A stretch of DNA of 64,000 nucleotides. Source: Tamarix chinensis. Taxonomy: Eukaryota; Streptophyta; Magnoliopsida; Caryophyllales; Tamaricaceae. Positions 33,056 through 46,110 of this stretch are shown here, piece after piece. The notes beneath the pieces are model-generated. The model ran no database searches, was not told where the DNA came from, and saw only the letters and a program-made list of their open reading frames with translations. A program made the translations under genes and the position numbers. The stretch spans positions 41,516,110-41,580,109 of the forward strand of contig CM060173.1 of the NCBI GenBank assembly GCA_030549775.1, in the 5' to 3' direction. Every line of letters starts with the position of its first letter. Position 1 is the first letter of the stretch.

Positions 33056-36000
33056 TATAACCCCCTATTTTTGACTACTAAAAATTTTGGTTTATAACAT
33101 TGCGAAAGATCAAATACACCTACAAAAAATAGGATGTTACTGCCATATCTAATACTGGATGGTCATTTGTCGCCTACCCCGTATAGGGTACAAGGTTAAA
33201 AAAAGCAACTAATTTCAAAATAAAAAATAGAGTACGCAAATGTAAATAACATTAATATCTCAAACTATTGTTTACATCAAAGGACCTCAAAGGTCCCCAA
33301 CCAAATCAATACAGGAATACTAATGGTTAAAAGTACGTAGCTACATTAAAACAAGATTAGGGTGTGAACCCAAAACCAAACCGTGATATGTGACAATCCC
33401 CACAAAATCTTTGAACATCCTCACTGTCATACCACGAACCCAAATTGAGGTAGGCCCATTATTACCCATCCACAAAATTCTACACTTGGTCCTCTACTTA
33501 TGGGAATTACATTTGACTAAGCAAATGGGCACATCAGTATGGTACGTACTAAGTAAGCCAAGTTGTTCCCTCCATGGAAACACAAGTATCTAATTTCTAT
33601 CATACATGGATATAATGTTTCACATGCTTCATGCTAATGTCATATATGTAAAGGTAAGAATACACTAGAACATACTATTATGCATACTCAGATAGAGCAG
33701 AATATATCATTCTTGGTTTCTCATTATAATCAGGTCGATACTCACATAGGTACAAGAAGATTAAATCTAAGAAACCACTAGGGTTTATTTGCAATGGCTC
33801 AATCCTTTAGAATATACCATTTCCTTATTCATATATGACACAAATAAACATCCACCTAATATTTCATTCAATAAGCAATTAGTTACTTAAGCCATTAACC
33901 AAGTGTATAAACCGGCTTTTATCCTTTTTATCTGATCCAACCATCTTCCATCCTCATCTAATTATTCATATTCACTTATTTATCATCCAGATATTTATCA
34001 TCCAAATTTTATTATCAAGATATGGATTGTGCTTCACCCTATAGTCTCACATACCATGGAAGCCTATCCAAATAAGGGACATAAAGTCCAAGCCAAAGCC
34101 AAGCACCTAGGTAACAAGATCCTTTAGTATCGATACCCCTTAGTATATTATCAATGTATAGAGTAGGTAAGGCACTAGGACCTCTAAGGATATTGCACAA
34201 AAACAAAGCTCGTAGACACCAATAAGCGCCAAAATTTAGACTAACCCTTCCAAGATAATCAAGGACCAAGTAACCTTGACCCATACATAAATCGATTTTC
34301 TTTCACTTTATGTGATTTGTATATTATTCATGATGGTAAGTGATCATACAAGGCCCATACAAATATCAATCAAGGTAATAATATACTTATTCCATATTAA
34401 TCCTCTCCTTTTCCCAACTATGTGGGTTTCCATGTATCCTTGTCTAATATTATTTACCCATCACATTATTTTATTCGATCTCATGTTGTAGTTCATTACT
34501 CTCTTCTCAAGACCATCACATTTCATAAATATACAATACTCATAGAGTAGGTCATAAATTATGATCTAATAAATTATTTCATTATAATATTGATCAATGA
34601 TAAAATCTGTATTTTATCCTATTAATAATTATATGATAGTCTTAAACATAGACTCAAAGCATAATCGAATCGAAAAAATAAGTCACAAAGGCTAGTCAAA
34701 CTAGTCAACTAGTCTGGCCCAACCAATCGATTGGTTTGGGTCAACCAGTGAATTCAATTGACTCAATCAAACCATGCTTTTTACAAACTAGTCAATTGGT
34801 TTAGGTAAACTAGACAATTGTTCTCATACTAGTTGATTAGTTCTATTAAAACACTCAATGGCTTAATTGGAATGCATGACTATGATTTTTATAGGCTTAC
34901 AAGTGAATGGGTTTGCTCAACCAATCGAATATTCTACAAACTAATCGATTAGCTTAACCTAAATAGTCAAATAGTTTACCAGATAATAGCATCAAACCAT
35001 TAATTTCATTAATAATCATTCTTATAAATCATCATTAACCATATTAAAACATATATCAGCATAGTATTACACATTCCTTACCGATTTATCATGCATAACT
35101 TATCATCTAATCATGACATCCCATTATTCTCAAGTTTCATGCTTTTTACTCAAAATATATAATCTGTCTATCTCAATCAACTATACAAGGTATATGCATT
35201 AATACCAACATACATGATTGAATTAAAGGAGCTCATACCATGGAGGAATACTCATAAACTATTTTAGAATCAAGTTCACTTATTTTATGGAGGCAAAATT
35301 ACCCTTAAACCAGAAACTTCAATTTATGAAAATCTCAACTTTAAAAAACTTAAAGCAACAAATATTAAACTCTAAACTTCATACAAAACCTTATTAGTTT
35401 TTTAACTTAATGCATAAGAGAAAGAAACGCATACCATACATAGGATAATATAGCAAATTGCTTTGCTAAAGCACTCAATCTTTTTCTCAAATCTAACTCT
35501 TTCTTTCTTAAACATAAAAACAAGAGAGAGCTAGAGACAAGATTAGAAAAGTGTAAGAAAATCAATTGCATGGTTTAAAGTTTAGAGACGAGAAATGTGA
35601 ATACAATGACTTAAGGATTTCAATACTGAATGAAAGATAAGTAAAAGGGACAATTGCGGATATTTATAATGAACTAATTGAGTGGAATAGCAAAGGGTTT
35701 AGGAGGAGTTTAAAAACACAAGAAATTACCATTTAAATTCAAGCTAATCTGTCACATTTTATCCAAGGTATGCTCACCTATTCTCTACAATTCAAATGAT
35801 GTTTTTAGAGAATGGAGGTCAATCAGGCTAGAATTAGAATTCACAAGAGAGATATTGGAATATCACCATAGGATGAATCTTGTAGCTGCTCAAAATTATG
35901 TCTGATATTGAAGCATTAATCTTAGAAATATGTAGAAGAGAGAGGTGGAAGAAGACAAGGTTGAAATCATATCTCCCTCTAAATTATCCCAATCGGCCTC

Positions 36001-36444
36001 TAAATCAATCTAATGTAATATTTCAGGCTTAATGCATCATGAAAATAATTAAGAATATCTTAGGGACAATTATGCAAATGTTGGTAAGATTCCGTATAAG
36101 GAAATGTTCACAAAATTGAGTTAGAAAAATATATGCCTAGCTCAATAAACAAGTCAATAGATTTGAGTATACCAGTCGTATGTTCTAAAATCTAGTCTAT
36201 CAATTACCCCAACTCGTCGATTGGTTTACTTGATAACATCCATTTTTCTTAAACAACGAACTAGTTGATCAGTTCATCGAACTAGTTGATCAGTTCGCCT
36301 AAAAAAACTAATTAAACTTCATTTTTCAACCTTATTTCAAATGAAACTTTACCTCAAATAAAATAAAAAATTTAAATCAAATTGAAAGGCCCAAAAATTT
36401 TCACAATCCTCATCAATCATTTTCAAAGTATATGGGGTATTACA
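33056..36444 (-). mobile_element. Solo LTR of the E2 family (3.39 kb)
   Basis: On the minus strand it begins TGTAATACCCCATATACTTT at 36444, like the E2 LTR at 3774. It ends near 33056 with TTTTTAGTAGTCAAAAATAG followed by GGGGTTATA, a decayed GGGGTATTACA. No PBS or internal coding lies on either side. The flanks (ACGAA and TCCTT) do not match, so no target duplication supports the ends. A TATAAATA word at 35661-35668 (minus) matches the E2 LTR position. Confidence 0.65.
34680..36310 (-). repeat. CTAGTYGATTGGTT dispersed repeats in solo LTR
   Basis: Two clusters (about 34690-34990 and 36150-36305) contain many variants of ACTAGTTGATCAGTTC, AACCAATCGATTGGTT and ACTAGTCAATTGGTT. The same words occur at 3520-3650 in the E2 LTR. 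Some copies, such as AACCAATCGATTGGTT at about 34720-34735, are perfect palindromes. Confidence 0.6.
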
Positions 36445-36627
36445 TCCTTTATGTGCTACTTTACCTTGCTATGTTTTTTATGGTTGCCTTAATGCCCTAG
36501 CTTTCGAATTTAGAATGTATTAGGATTTTTTGATTTGGTAATTATCTTAGTGCCCTATCTTGGCATTTGTAATTCATTTGATTAGTTACTTATGGTTATG
36601 GATTTTTATATGGACATTATATACTAT
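36445..36627. other. Short unassigned spacer
   Basis: 183 bases between the solo LTR and the E3 LTR, containing AATGCCCTAGCTTTCG / AGTGCCCTATCTTGGC doublet words. No gene. Confidence 0.35.
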
Positions 36628-39173
36628 TATAATACCCAGAATTTTAACTAATATTAGTCCCAAGTAAATAATATCTTAACCTAATTCTAATATAGAAAAT
36701 TTTGTATTTGTGTACCTTACCCTAATTCTTTAATCCTAATTATTAACCTAAAACTAATATTCATTTTCATTAAGGAGCATAGGCAATCACCCTCTTATAC
36801 CCTAACCATGTTCTTATTGCACAACCCACATATCATTCATGCTTAACTAGTGCATGCCCTTTTTCCATCACCAATGCTCTTCATACACAGCCATGTGTGC
36901 CTAGCACACTCGCCTTGCATTGTCCATGCTCTCAATCTATGCATGTGCTACATGCTACACCCATGCCCTTCAACCCATGGTACGCGATTATATGGTTTTT
37001 GGTATGAGAAGGAAAATTTGGTTAATAAAGGTTAAAAATAAAATTTTGGTAATTTTAAAAGGTTCATAAAAATTAAAAATGATAAGTATAATGCTCAAAA
37101 TATTCGAGCTAATGATGAGTGGGATAAGTATAATAAAATGAGATGTTATGCCCACAGTATGAAATTAGGGTTTCTTAAGGGAATTATGGACCTCTTACTT
37201 AAGGTATGGCCTAATAAATACATTGTTGTGTTTTATATCTTTTTTGTTATGTGTTGTGCATATCTATGTGATTCTTGCATGAAAATACTTATATAATAAT
37301 TTACCAAGAAAGATAACGTGATTCATGTCAAGGTATAGTGTTGGTCCGTTCCACCGAATGGTAATAGTGACTCAAAAGTTTTCTTTCCTCAGACAAGCAT
37401 CAATCCGTTCCACCAAGAAAAAAGAATAGTGGGATCCTAAAATCAATGTGAATGAAAATATGAATCTAAGATAAGTACGTATGGATAATAAATTAATACA
37501 TTAAAGTAAGAGATTACATGAGTCTGGACTAATGTGTTGTATTCATTTCAATATATGACAATAGTGTGTTATGTATGTCTTACCTTAAGAGATGCTTTAG
37601 ACTATTCCTCTAATTTAAGAATAGTTTTTAGAATCATCTTGCTCTATTATTTGTTGAGTCCATTCTACCAGACGATAACACTGGCTTATGTGGGTTCTAC
37701 ACTAAGAGGTGCTTTAGTCCACATAACCTAATTAAGAATACTAGGGTTCCTAAACTCAACATAAATAAAAGAATGGGATCTTGTTTATATCTAAAAATCA
37801 AGTATGGAATCAATGTTTTCCTTGCATCACTTATTATTAACAAACATAGATGCTTTATCTCTTTAGTACCCTTACTTCGGCTATATATTTATCTTACTTG
37901 ATATATATTGTATTGATCATCCCTTTCACAAGTGTTACTCAATCACATAATCAAATGATCTAGATGTTTTTGTGCTGGTTAATGACAACAATTTGGATGA
38001 TTTTGATGCATATGATACCTTAGGTGTGAAACAATTATTCTTATGTATCAAGGTTGAGTGAAGAGTTATGTTATCTAGTGGTTCTATTTTAAGTGGATAA
38101 ATTTTTGGACTCTTGGTTCCATGGGGTTCCTTCTGTAGTATGTTGATACTGCACTAAAAGTTAAAATCCAAACTTATATTTATGAAAGTTCTCTTCTTAT
38201 CTACTTATCGTGATTTAAGTCTTACCTATTTTTCCTTGTATTTTATGTAGATATGGTATGGTAAGATAAGTTTATGTTGAGTACTAATTTGTAAGATAAT
38301 GGATGAATATATTTCACAAATGGAGAACCTTTGTGTTTTGTTTGTAGAAAAACAAAGTAAAGCAAGAAAGAAGAAAATTGATTGTTTGGGCAATTCAAAT
38401 GCAACTTTAAATTGAGAGGCTTTAATCTTCTGCAAGATCAAAAGAATTATAATGATAAACCTCTAATTTCTCTATAGAAAAGCTACTAAAATTAACTCAA
38501 TATTTATCCTCAGATGAAGATAAAGTAGGAAGACAGATTCACCAAGAGTTTCAACTTAAAGTTTTCTTTCTATTTTATTATGTGATTAGTTATATGAATG
38601 TTCAACCATCAAATGTACAAGGTATATATATACACACATATGAGGTCGTGCCTAACCCTCATTAATTAAGCCCAACTCAACCAACCAAATTAATAAAGAG
38701 TTAAACCAACACATTTTCATATGGTATATATAAAGAGTTACAATTACAATGACAAGATATTACAAAGCTTACATAAAATATTAATGCTACATAAAACCTT
38801 ATCATGATAATACATGGAATAATCAAATAATCAAGCTTCATATCTTGTATCTTTTTCCTCAATGAAAATTTGGAACCATTTCATTTTCATCAACTTGTAC
38901 ATTAGAAATCATTTGTGAAGTCCTATTTTTGTAAGCATATGTAATACCTATAAAAATCAATTAATGCAACATTATTAGGGTTATTATGAAGGTGTTCAAG
39001 ATTTTCAAAAATAATCGATACTACCTCTAAATATGCTAACTCTTGTAACTCAACAATAGAAGATTGATATGGATATGCTCCTACATCAAACATGGTGGTA
39101 ATAAATAACTTGTTTGATATTATGCTTTCGCTAAAAATGAGATTTTTTAATAGTAAAATTTAGAGGTATTACA
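36628..39173 (+). repeat. E3 5' LTR
   Basis: It starts TATAATACCCAGAATTTTAA and ends TTTAGAGGTATTACA. It carries hairpin-array motifs (37337-37460 and 37656-37740), such as CCGTTCCACC...ATAGTGA and TCCATTCTACC. The part from about 38200 to 39110 does not resemble the other LTRs and may be a separate insertion: it is AT-rich, with a GTACAAGGTATATATATACA word reminiscent of copia LTRs. No coding gene. Confidence 0.65.
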
Positions 39174-39176
39174 AGT

Positions 39177-39188
39177 TGGTATTAGAGC
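39177..39188 (+). other. E3 primer binding site (tRNA-iMet)
   Basis: TGGTATTAGAGC lies three bases after the LTR end. It differs from the standard TGGTATCAGAGC by one C-to-T change. Confidence 0.85.
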
Positions 39189-39427
39189 TTTAATTCTGAT
39201 TTTCATATATTTTTTTTTAAAGTAATATGGCTTTCTAAAGATCCTAGATTTGATTTTATTGACATGTTTCATATTTTGAAAATCTTTTTACTTTGAAAAA
39301 TTAGACTAACTTGTGAGGAAGTGAGAATGAATAGCCTATGCGATCGTTGAATGTACTTATGTGTAATATATATTAGTATGTTACAAATATCTATCTTAAT
39401 ATATTTTCTACTTTAGAATTAGCTGAA

Positions 39428-40400
39428 CATGGTCGTAAATAGTTTTGTTGGTCAATTAGAGGAGGCTTTCAAGGCTTTCATCAATTTTTTTAGGCATCAT
39501 CCACTGCAACCTCACCGTTATTCGGCACTAAAACCTCTACATTACTTGAAGGAGATTATTAGAGAGGACTTTCTTTGAAGGATTATCGGAAATCAGCCAC
39601 AAATCTACACAAGTAACAAGGATTCAGTTATTCTAAAGCAATGGATTTGAAACATGGATAGGAATTACGAGGCCCTCAACTGTCCACCTACTTGGAAGGT
39701 GAGAATAACAGTTTTCTAATTTTAGGGAGCCGCAAACACCTAGTCAGTAGGCCATCATGTGCTCAAAGGACCGCCAATATCTTAATAGGACTTCAAGATG
39801 GCTATCCATACTATGCTTTACCAAGAGAGCCTCAAAAAGGAAAAGTTTAAGGAGTTCGTGTAGTTGAACTAAGGGACCATGAAAGTGAAGCAATATCATG
39901 CACTGTTCATAGACCTATAAATGTTCACACCAAACAAATCAGCTAGTGAGTTGACTTTGGAGTATGAGTTTAAGTAGAAGTTTCATTTTAGTATATTAAG
40001 AGATAAGGTTTAAGAGAAGCTTCATGCACTATTCATGATGGATGTATTAACTTTTTAGGACTTGGCCAAATTATATAAGTGTGCAAGTATTATCACTATG
40101 ATGGTTTAAGAGAAGTCTTCCATTTTGTGATGAAGGAAGCTTGAGACATAAGGTTTAAGTGATCAAATTCAATTTTGAGGAGGTAGACCTCCAATTTATC
40201 AACATAGGGGTCAAAGGATTGGATAGAGTAAATCTGTGGGGTATCTTAGATGCTTCATTTGTAATTTCTATGATCGAAATCATCTAGTATGGGATTATCA
40301 GGGGACTCCTATTGAGTGTAGGAATTATGATTAGTTAGGTCATCAATCATTTAAGTGTCAATGTCAAAAGAGGTTAGTCCCATCCATAGGGTGATCAGTA
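39428..40400 (+). pseudogene. E3 gag with two zinc knuckles, broken
   Basis: The N-terminal part reads MVVNSFVGQLEEAFKAFINF and NMDRNYEALNCPPTWK, homologous to the E1 gag (RLEEAFEAFMQF, DLDRTFEAV). Near 40250-40365 two knuckle motifs follow: CFICNFYDRNH and then CRNYDQLGHQSFKC (with Gln as a stop codon), where the second cysteine of CX2CX4HX4C is tyrosine. Many stops and frame shifts. Confidence 0.7.
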
Positions 40401-40662
40401 TCAGTAAAAAGGGGACAACTAATGCCTTAATAGCAAGCCCATCAGCAATGGACTTACAAGCTACAACAACAACAATAGTAGCAGAGGGTACCAGCACTAG
40501 TAGGTGTATTGCCTAGGTAGGCTAATAGAAGACCACAAGGACCTTGCCCATTTCCCTAGGGTGGAGGAAAAAACTAGGGTTTTGGAATGTTTTATGGAGG
40601 ATACAAAGGAAAATAGTCAGGAGAGCACATGAATATCATCATCCAAACAAGGCTAGCTAGAT

Positions 40663-40917
40663 GTGGTCACTAGTATGTTTTCCATCCTCTTGTTACTTGT
40701 ATTTGTTTTATTTAATTTTGATGCATCATTGTTATTCGTGTCTACCACTTTCATTGATAGATCTTCTTTGTACCCACCTACTAGTACCTATAGATCTTTA
40801 ATTTTGCTTTCTAAGGATAGATTGGATATAAATTTAGTGAATAACTATAATATAGAGTTGACCTACCATGAGATTGAGGCCAACGTCCTTATAGATGCCT
40901 TGAGTAAGAAGACATAA
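40663..40917 (+). pseudogene. E3 protease-RNase H deletion fusion (RT missing)
   Basis: An 84-codon open frame joins the protease start (ILLLLVFVLFNFDASLLFVS and TTFIDRSS) directly to the tail of RNase H (NYNIELTYHEIEANVLIDAL, SKKT). The expected ~1.5 kb of protease end, RT and RNase H core is missing, with the junction around 40815-40845. The protease active site reads NFDAS rather than DSGAS. The open frame is a by-product of the deletion and unlikely to be expressed. Confidence 0.7.
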
Positions 40918-42480
40918 TACTCCTTAAATTCTTGTTTTGTGTCTAATCACTTCCTTGAAAAGAATAATGAGATGGGGGTAGAATTGATCTAGCAGAGCAA
41001 TTTGAAGCTCAGGATTACTGTTTTGAAAATTATTCTGACAGTGTTTGTTGAGACTTGAGAGGGATAATTTGGGGATTTTAAGCTTAACAGAATATGACAA
41101 AATATATAGGACAATTGATTTGAGGGTTTTTCAGATCCATGAGGGGGATAGCATTTTCTACAAGGATCGTATATATGTACCTTAAATTTGCATTCATCTA
41201 AAGTGATGGATATTAGGAGAGGGTCACTGTACTCCATATTCCACCCATATAAGAGAGGATAAGTTGTACAAGGATCTCAAGAGGATCTACTAGTATTCTT
41301 ACATGAAATAAGAAGTAACGGAGTTTGTGTCGAGGTGTCTAATTTGTTAAAAAGTTAAGATCAAGCACCATAGACATACAATATTGGTTCAACCTTTAGA
41401 TATTTTTATATGGAAGTATAACACCATCTTAAAGGATTTTTTGATTAGGATACCAAGAACATACAATGAGTGTGACACGATTAGGATCATCATTGACCAT
41501 TTGACTAAGTCTATTGTTTTTGTGCTGGTGAAGTTAGCTTAGATCAAGGATTAGTTAACCAATGCTTTCATGAGGTTTGTGATGAGTAGGCATGGTACAT
41601 CTATTAACATAATCTCTTATAGGGATTTAAGATTTTTTTCAAACTTCTGAGGGAAGTTGTAGAAGGCTGTAGGAACGAATTTGAGGATAACTACCACCTT
41701 TCACCAATCTATAGATGGGTAGACTAAGACATGATTTTGACACTCGAGTATATGCTAAGGGCATGTGTTTTGGACTTTTGAGGTATTTGGGAGGATCATA
41801 TACATTTTTTAGAGTTCTCTTACATTAATTGTTAACATTGTAGTATAATAATGATACCCCTTGAGGCATTGTATGGATGCAAGTGTTGGACACTATTATA
41901 TTCAAGCGATATTAGCAAGACACTTATGCTTAGACTAGAGATGATGGGAAAGACGACTCAAAAAGTTTGGTTGATCTAGGATAGGATGAGGGTAGTTCAT
42001 ATTTGATAGAATAGCTATATAAATCAATGGCAGCGTAGTCACAGATTTGAGTTGGGTAATAATGTTTTGTTGAGGGTCTTATCCACCAAATGGGTGTACA
42101 GATTTAGTTATAAGGGTAAGTTGAGACAAATATATATTAGTTTCAATGAGTTTCTTGATAAGGTTGGAAAGGTTTCTTAAAACTTGGCCTAAGTTCATAG
42201 CGCCCTCTACCTCTTATAGTCGAGAAAGTATGTCTTAGATTCTTCACATATAATCTAACCCGACAAGATTGAGCTCAGTGATTCATTGACCTATGAGGAG
42301 GTACCTTTATATATTCTCAACACCAAGTGTGTTAGAATTGGCAGAGCATAGTTCCACTTGTGAAGATCCTTTGGGGGCACTATAGAGTAGAGGAGGCAAT
42401 ATGGAAGATAGAGACAGAATACACAAGTCACATCCCGACCTTTTTTTGCAAAAGTGTGATTCGTTTTGTGGTCCTCACCT
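40918..42480 (+). pseudogene. E3 integrase and chromodomain relic
   Basis: In shifting frames: SLYSIFHPYKRG, YMLRACVLDF then GIWEDHIHFLEFSYINC, IPLEALYGCKCW, RSHRFELGNNVLLRVLSTKW and FLDKVGKVS, matching the core and C-terminal domain of Ty3/gypsy integrase. Near 42300-42460 a chromodomain relic can be traced (ILNTKCVRIGRA, VEEAIW-like reading at about 42390). The polypurine tract TTCTAAGGGGGTAGT follows. Confidence 0.7.
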
Positions 42481-42529
42481 TCTAAGGGGGTAGTAACCAT
42501 TAAAATATATCAACTTTCCTAGATTTCAC

Positions 42530-43750
42530 CACCAAGATTGTGTATCCTCATATCTAGCTTATGATCAACCCCTTCCTAGCTGATGACATTCTAGCACTCG
42601 CCAAATTTCTCTCCCTAGTATCCTCCTCGATACCCTTTGGCACCCTGAGCTCGTCCTCTTCTCTAAGAGAATGGGTGAGCACGCTGTGGTCTCCCCTTAG
42701 TCTCCCAAGGTTGTGCACCTACTAGGGAACATACCCTCTACTATAAATACTATAATAGTGGATGGTAGGTTTGCTGTTGATAATCTTACTACTGTAGTAC
42801 CACCAGTCTCCTCTACATAAACTGGTCACCTTATGGTTGGAACTTACCCATCAAGTACTAACACTTGAATGGTCAATGGTTCGTCTTGCCCTAAAGTTAG
42901 CAACAAGTATGTCTATCATAGCAATCTTATCCTAGATGGTCTCTTCCACACCATCAGCAAACAAAACTTCTTGGTAGCTATTGAAATCTGCTAGAACCAC
43001 TCGGCTGAATCCTTTACTAAAACCTTGGAGGTCCACCTCCTTTAAGAAGAATCTTGCCTCCAGAACCTTATGTCTCTAACTTCATCTTACACAGGATGGA
43101 TGCCTTCTACTAAAGCATCATAGCAGTGAAACCCACCCAATCATACATGGTTGCCAAGTGCTATAAGGTCACAGCACAAATCATGCTACAAATGGAGCCC
43201 TTCCTCAAATTGGTAGACCACTATTGACTTACTAGACACTATACCTATTACAAACTTTGGTAGCTATATTAACTAGGTGTGATACCATCTCACTGTCATG
43301 CCTCCCTGAGTAAGATGCATGAAATCCATTAACTTACCCTTTCTTAGGTTTTATAGGTAAAACATTGTATGGATCGCCATCTTGAAGTCTAACAGCCCTC
43401 CCTAAGTATGATGGCCTACCCACTCAGCATATTTGGCTCCACAAAGAAAGAAGGTTTCTATTATAGCCTTCTAAGAGGGTGGATAGATGACAACCTCATA
43501 GGTCCTATCCATGTGCCAAATCCATCTCTCTGGGAGGACCGGGTTCTCGTCACTAGGATAGATCAGAGGGTGGTGTCCAATAACCCTCCAAATACAATCC
43601 TCTCTAATACCCTCTTATGGGTAATGAGGAGATAGTGGCGGTAGTTAAGGCTAAGGAGACAATAGTGAGCACCTAAAAAACTAGATTAAGGCCTCAAAAC
43701 CTCCTCTAGGTGGCCAACATGACCATTCAAGGACAAGGAGAGCTAGCTGC
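42530..43750 (-). pseudogene. E5 gag, broken
   Basis: The minus strand reads RVIGHHPLIYPSDENPVLPE, RWIWHMDRTYEVV, GKLMDFMHLTQGGMTVRWYH and SKSIVVYQFEEGLH, closely parallel to the E1 gag (RVTGHHPPTYSREEDPMVLK, DLDRTFEAV). A decayed zinc knuckle ending PFKC lies near 42870-42850. Several stops. The open frame at 43408-43635 on the plus strand is its antisense shadow. Confidence 0.7.
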
Positions 43751-43965
43751 AAAGTAGGAAACGCATTACAAGAAAAAAAGTCAATTTTCTATCTTTCTAT
43801 TACAAATTACACATATTATATTTAAAGGTCACCTAAGCTACCCATTTTTCAATTCTCACAAGTTAATCCAAATTTCAAAGAAGCATTAATTTCAAAATAT
43901 GAAATACATTGATAAAATGATATAAGAGGTTCCTTTGGAAACAAAACACGATAATCAAAACCAAA

Positions 43966-43977
43966 GCTATAATACCA
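43966..43977 (-). other. E5 primer binding site (tRNA-iMet)
   Basis: On the minus strand TGGTATTATAGC lies three bases inside the LTR end at 43981. It matches TGGTATCAGAGC at 10 of 12 bases. Confidence 0.75.
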
Positions 43978-43980
43978 ATT

Positions 43981-46110
43981 TGTAAAATCCCAAAATTTGA
44001 AAATGAAAATTTTCATTTATACAAAAGCATAAAACAACATATTTAGGTGTTATCGCTGAAGTAAACCTATGTCTAGCTTACCATGTCATCCTTACATCGA
44101 TTATAAGATAAAATATTTAAACATTCAAACATAACAAAACAAAGAAAGAGATAGGTTTCATAAACTTAAACAAATGTGTGGAGAGATACTCCAAGTGTGA
44201 GGGAAAATATAAAAAGGAATACAATAGGAACTCAAAGTCCCTGAAGGTATCCAGCTTAAAAGCGGTCAACAAGATAATGCTAAATATGACCCAAACCTAA
44301 ATCTAGAAACAACACTCTTCCCCAACAAGTGCATCAAAAGCAACATAGTCATCAAAGGGCTCCTCATAGATCTTCATAAACTTAATTGGTTCCTCTTCTC
44401 GTGGGAATATGTAACACCAATAAAAAGGAAGATCAGTATGCAACATACTAAGAAAGGTAAAAATATAGCCAAGAAAGGTCCCACACAATCATAAGATCAT
44501 AACAAGAGATAAATGTGCATATAGAATAAAATAAAGGTACCGACTATTTATTGATTCCTAGGCCTTAAAATAAAATGGGTATGATCATTATCTATAATCT
44601 TATTCACATTAAGTTCAGAGACCCCACTATTTTCAGCTAGTGGCACAATATCATAAATATAACCCTAGGGCATAAAGCTCCTAGCCACTATTGTTGAAGG
44701 TGGAATGATATTATAAATACAACCCCAAGAAAAAATGCTCTTGACCACTATTATTTTGGAATTGAATGCACAGGTATAACTGATCCTAACTTATGTGATA
44801 TTTCACATTAATTGATTAATATATTATCAATGGTTATGATCATTCAAATATTCTATTCAAGTTGTGTGTATAAACCCCACTATTATCAATTGGTGGAATA
44901 GTAGCAATAAATACAACCTAGGTCATAAGGCTCTTATCCACTATTCTCAACTAATGGAGTGACATAATAAATACAACCCCAAGGCATAAAGCTCCTGACC
45001 AATGTTCTTGTTTGGTGGAATAGATAGGATATAACTAGTCCTAAATCATATGATTGTTCACTATAAATGATTAATAGCTTATTTATGGTTATTTATTCCA
45101 AGTTCATTATTTAAATACACACAAAATGATGCAAGGCACATATCCCCACATATCCTCTCGAGTACAAGTCATATTCCCCTAAGGATCTTAATTTCACAAT
45201 TCTAGCATAAATTTTCCATAATACTCATTTTATCACCAAAATCCCTATCCATCCTTAAAATAATATTATTGGCAACACACCCAAAATTCAAGTTTTAATT
45301 CCCATGCCTTACACATGTGATAAATGCCTACCATAGGGTTGTTATTCACATTTCCTTTAACATCCTAATTTCAAATTTTTATCATAACTTTTTCCATAAA
45401 TCCCATATAATCACCAAATTTACTATACATTCCCAAAATATTATTATGGAAATCATATACAAATAATGAGGCCCAACTCCCACGTCTTACACATGTGATA
45501 ATAACCTATCATTAGGGTCACTATTTACATTCATCCATTAAGTAATTTTCTCACTTATTAGACTTAGATCATTCATATTCACTCCTACCATTCCATATAA
45601 TATACTTAAACTATTTTTAACCACTCATAACATTAAAACTTTAATCTTTTCTTTTTTAACCTATACTGACCAAAATACCCTTGATACATCTAAAATACCC
45701 ATTTTTTCACAAAAAACTTGTTAATCCCAATAGAAATGATTTTTCAACCTCCAATAAATTCTATCAACAAAAAATGCATATCCACAAGTATATATAGGTA
45801 TTTCATATTCCTAATTCATCTCAACCAACAATATACACAATCCATGTTTTCATAACTTTCTTACCTTTTCTTTAACATAAAATACCATATATCATCTACT
45901 ACAAATATCATGATAATATTTTCTATACAATAATTACAAGCATGATAACATAACAAAATACACATATTGCGTATAAAAGTCCAAACAATAACATGTATCT
46001 TTACTGATGTAGCTTTGGTCTCTAAGCACTTAAGACCTTTGTTTCCTCCTTTGCTACAACCTAGGTATCACCTAGAAGCCAAATATAAATAAATTAGAAT
46101 TAGGAAATTT
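43981..46110 (-). repeat. E5 5' LTR, partial
   Basis: On the minus strand the LTR ends TTTGGGATTTTACA at 43981. From 44600 to 45010 (plus coordinates) an array of CCACTA...TAGTGG-type hairpins lies in reverse, for example CCACTATTTTCAGCTAGTGG near 44624. Beyond about 46110 its identity is uncertain. The open frame at 44303-44488 has no recognisable domain. Confidence 0.65.

Larger units (their letters stand above)
36628..42500 (+). mobile_element. E3: chromovirus with RT deleted and no 3' LTR
   Basis: A 5' LTR (36628-39173) is followed by a PBS, gag, a protease fragment joined to the end of RNase H, integrase with chromodomain relic, and a polypurine tract at 42482-42495. No LTR start follows the tract; the sequence passes instead into the gag end of the oppositely oriented E5. 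All coding parts carry stops. Confidence 0.75.
42500..46110 (-). mobile_element. E5: gag plus 5' LTR of a minus-strand chromovirus
   Basis: On the minus strand the order is LTR (about 46110-43981), PBS, gag (about 43750-42530), then an abrupt join to the 3' end of E3 at about 42500. No pol remains. The LTR is homologous to the E4 LTR read in reverse (for example AAGCACTTAAGACC at 46025 versus GGTCTTACGTTCTT at 47850), but the polypyrimidine block and LTR start are not recognised, so it is truncated. Confidence 0.65.
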
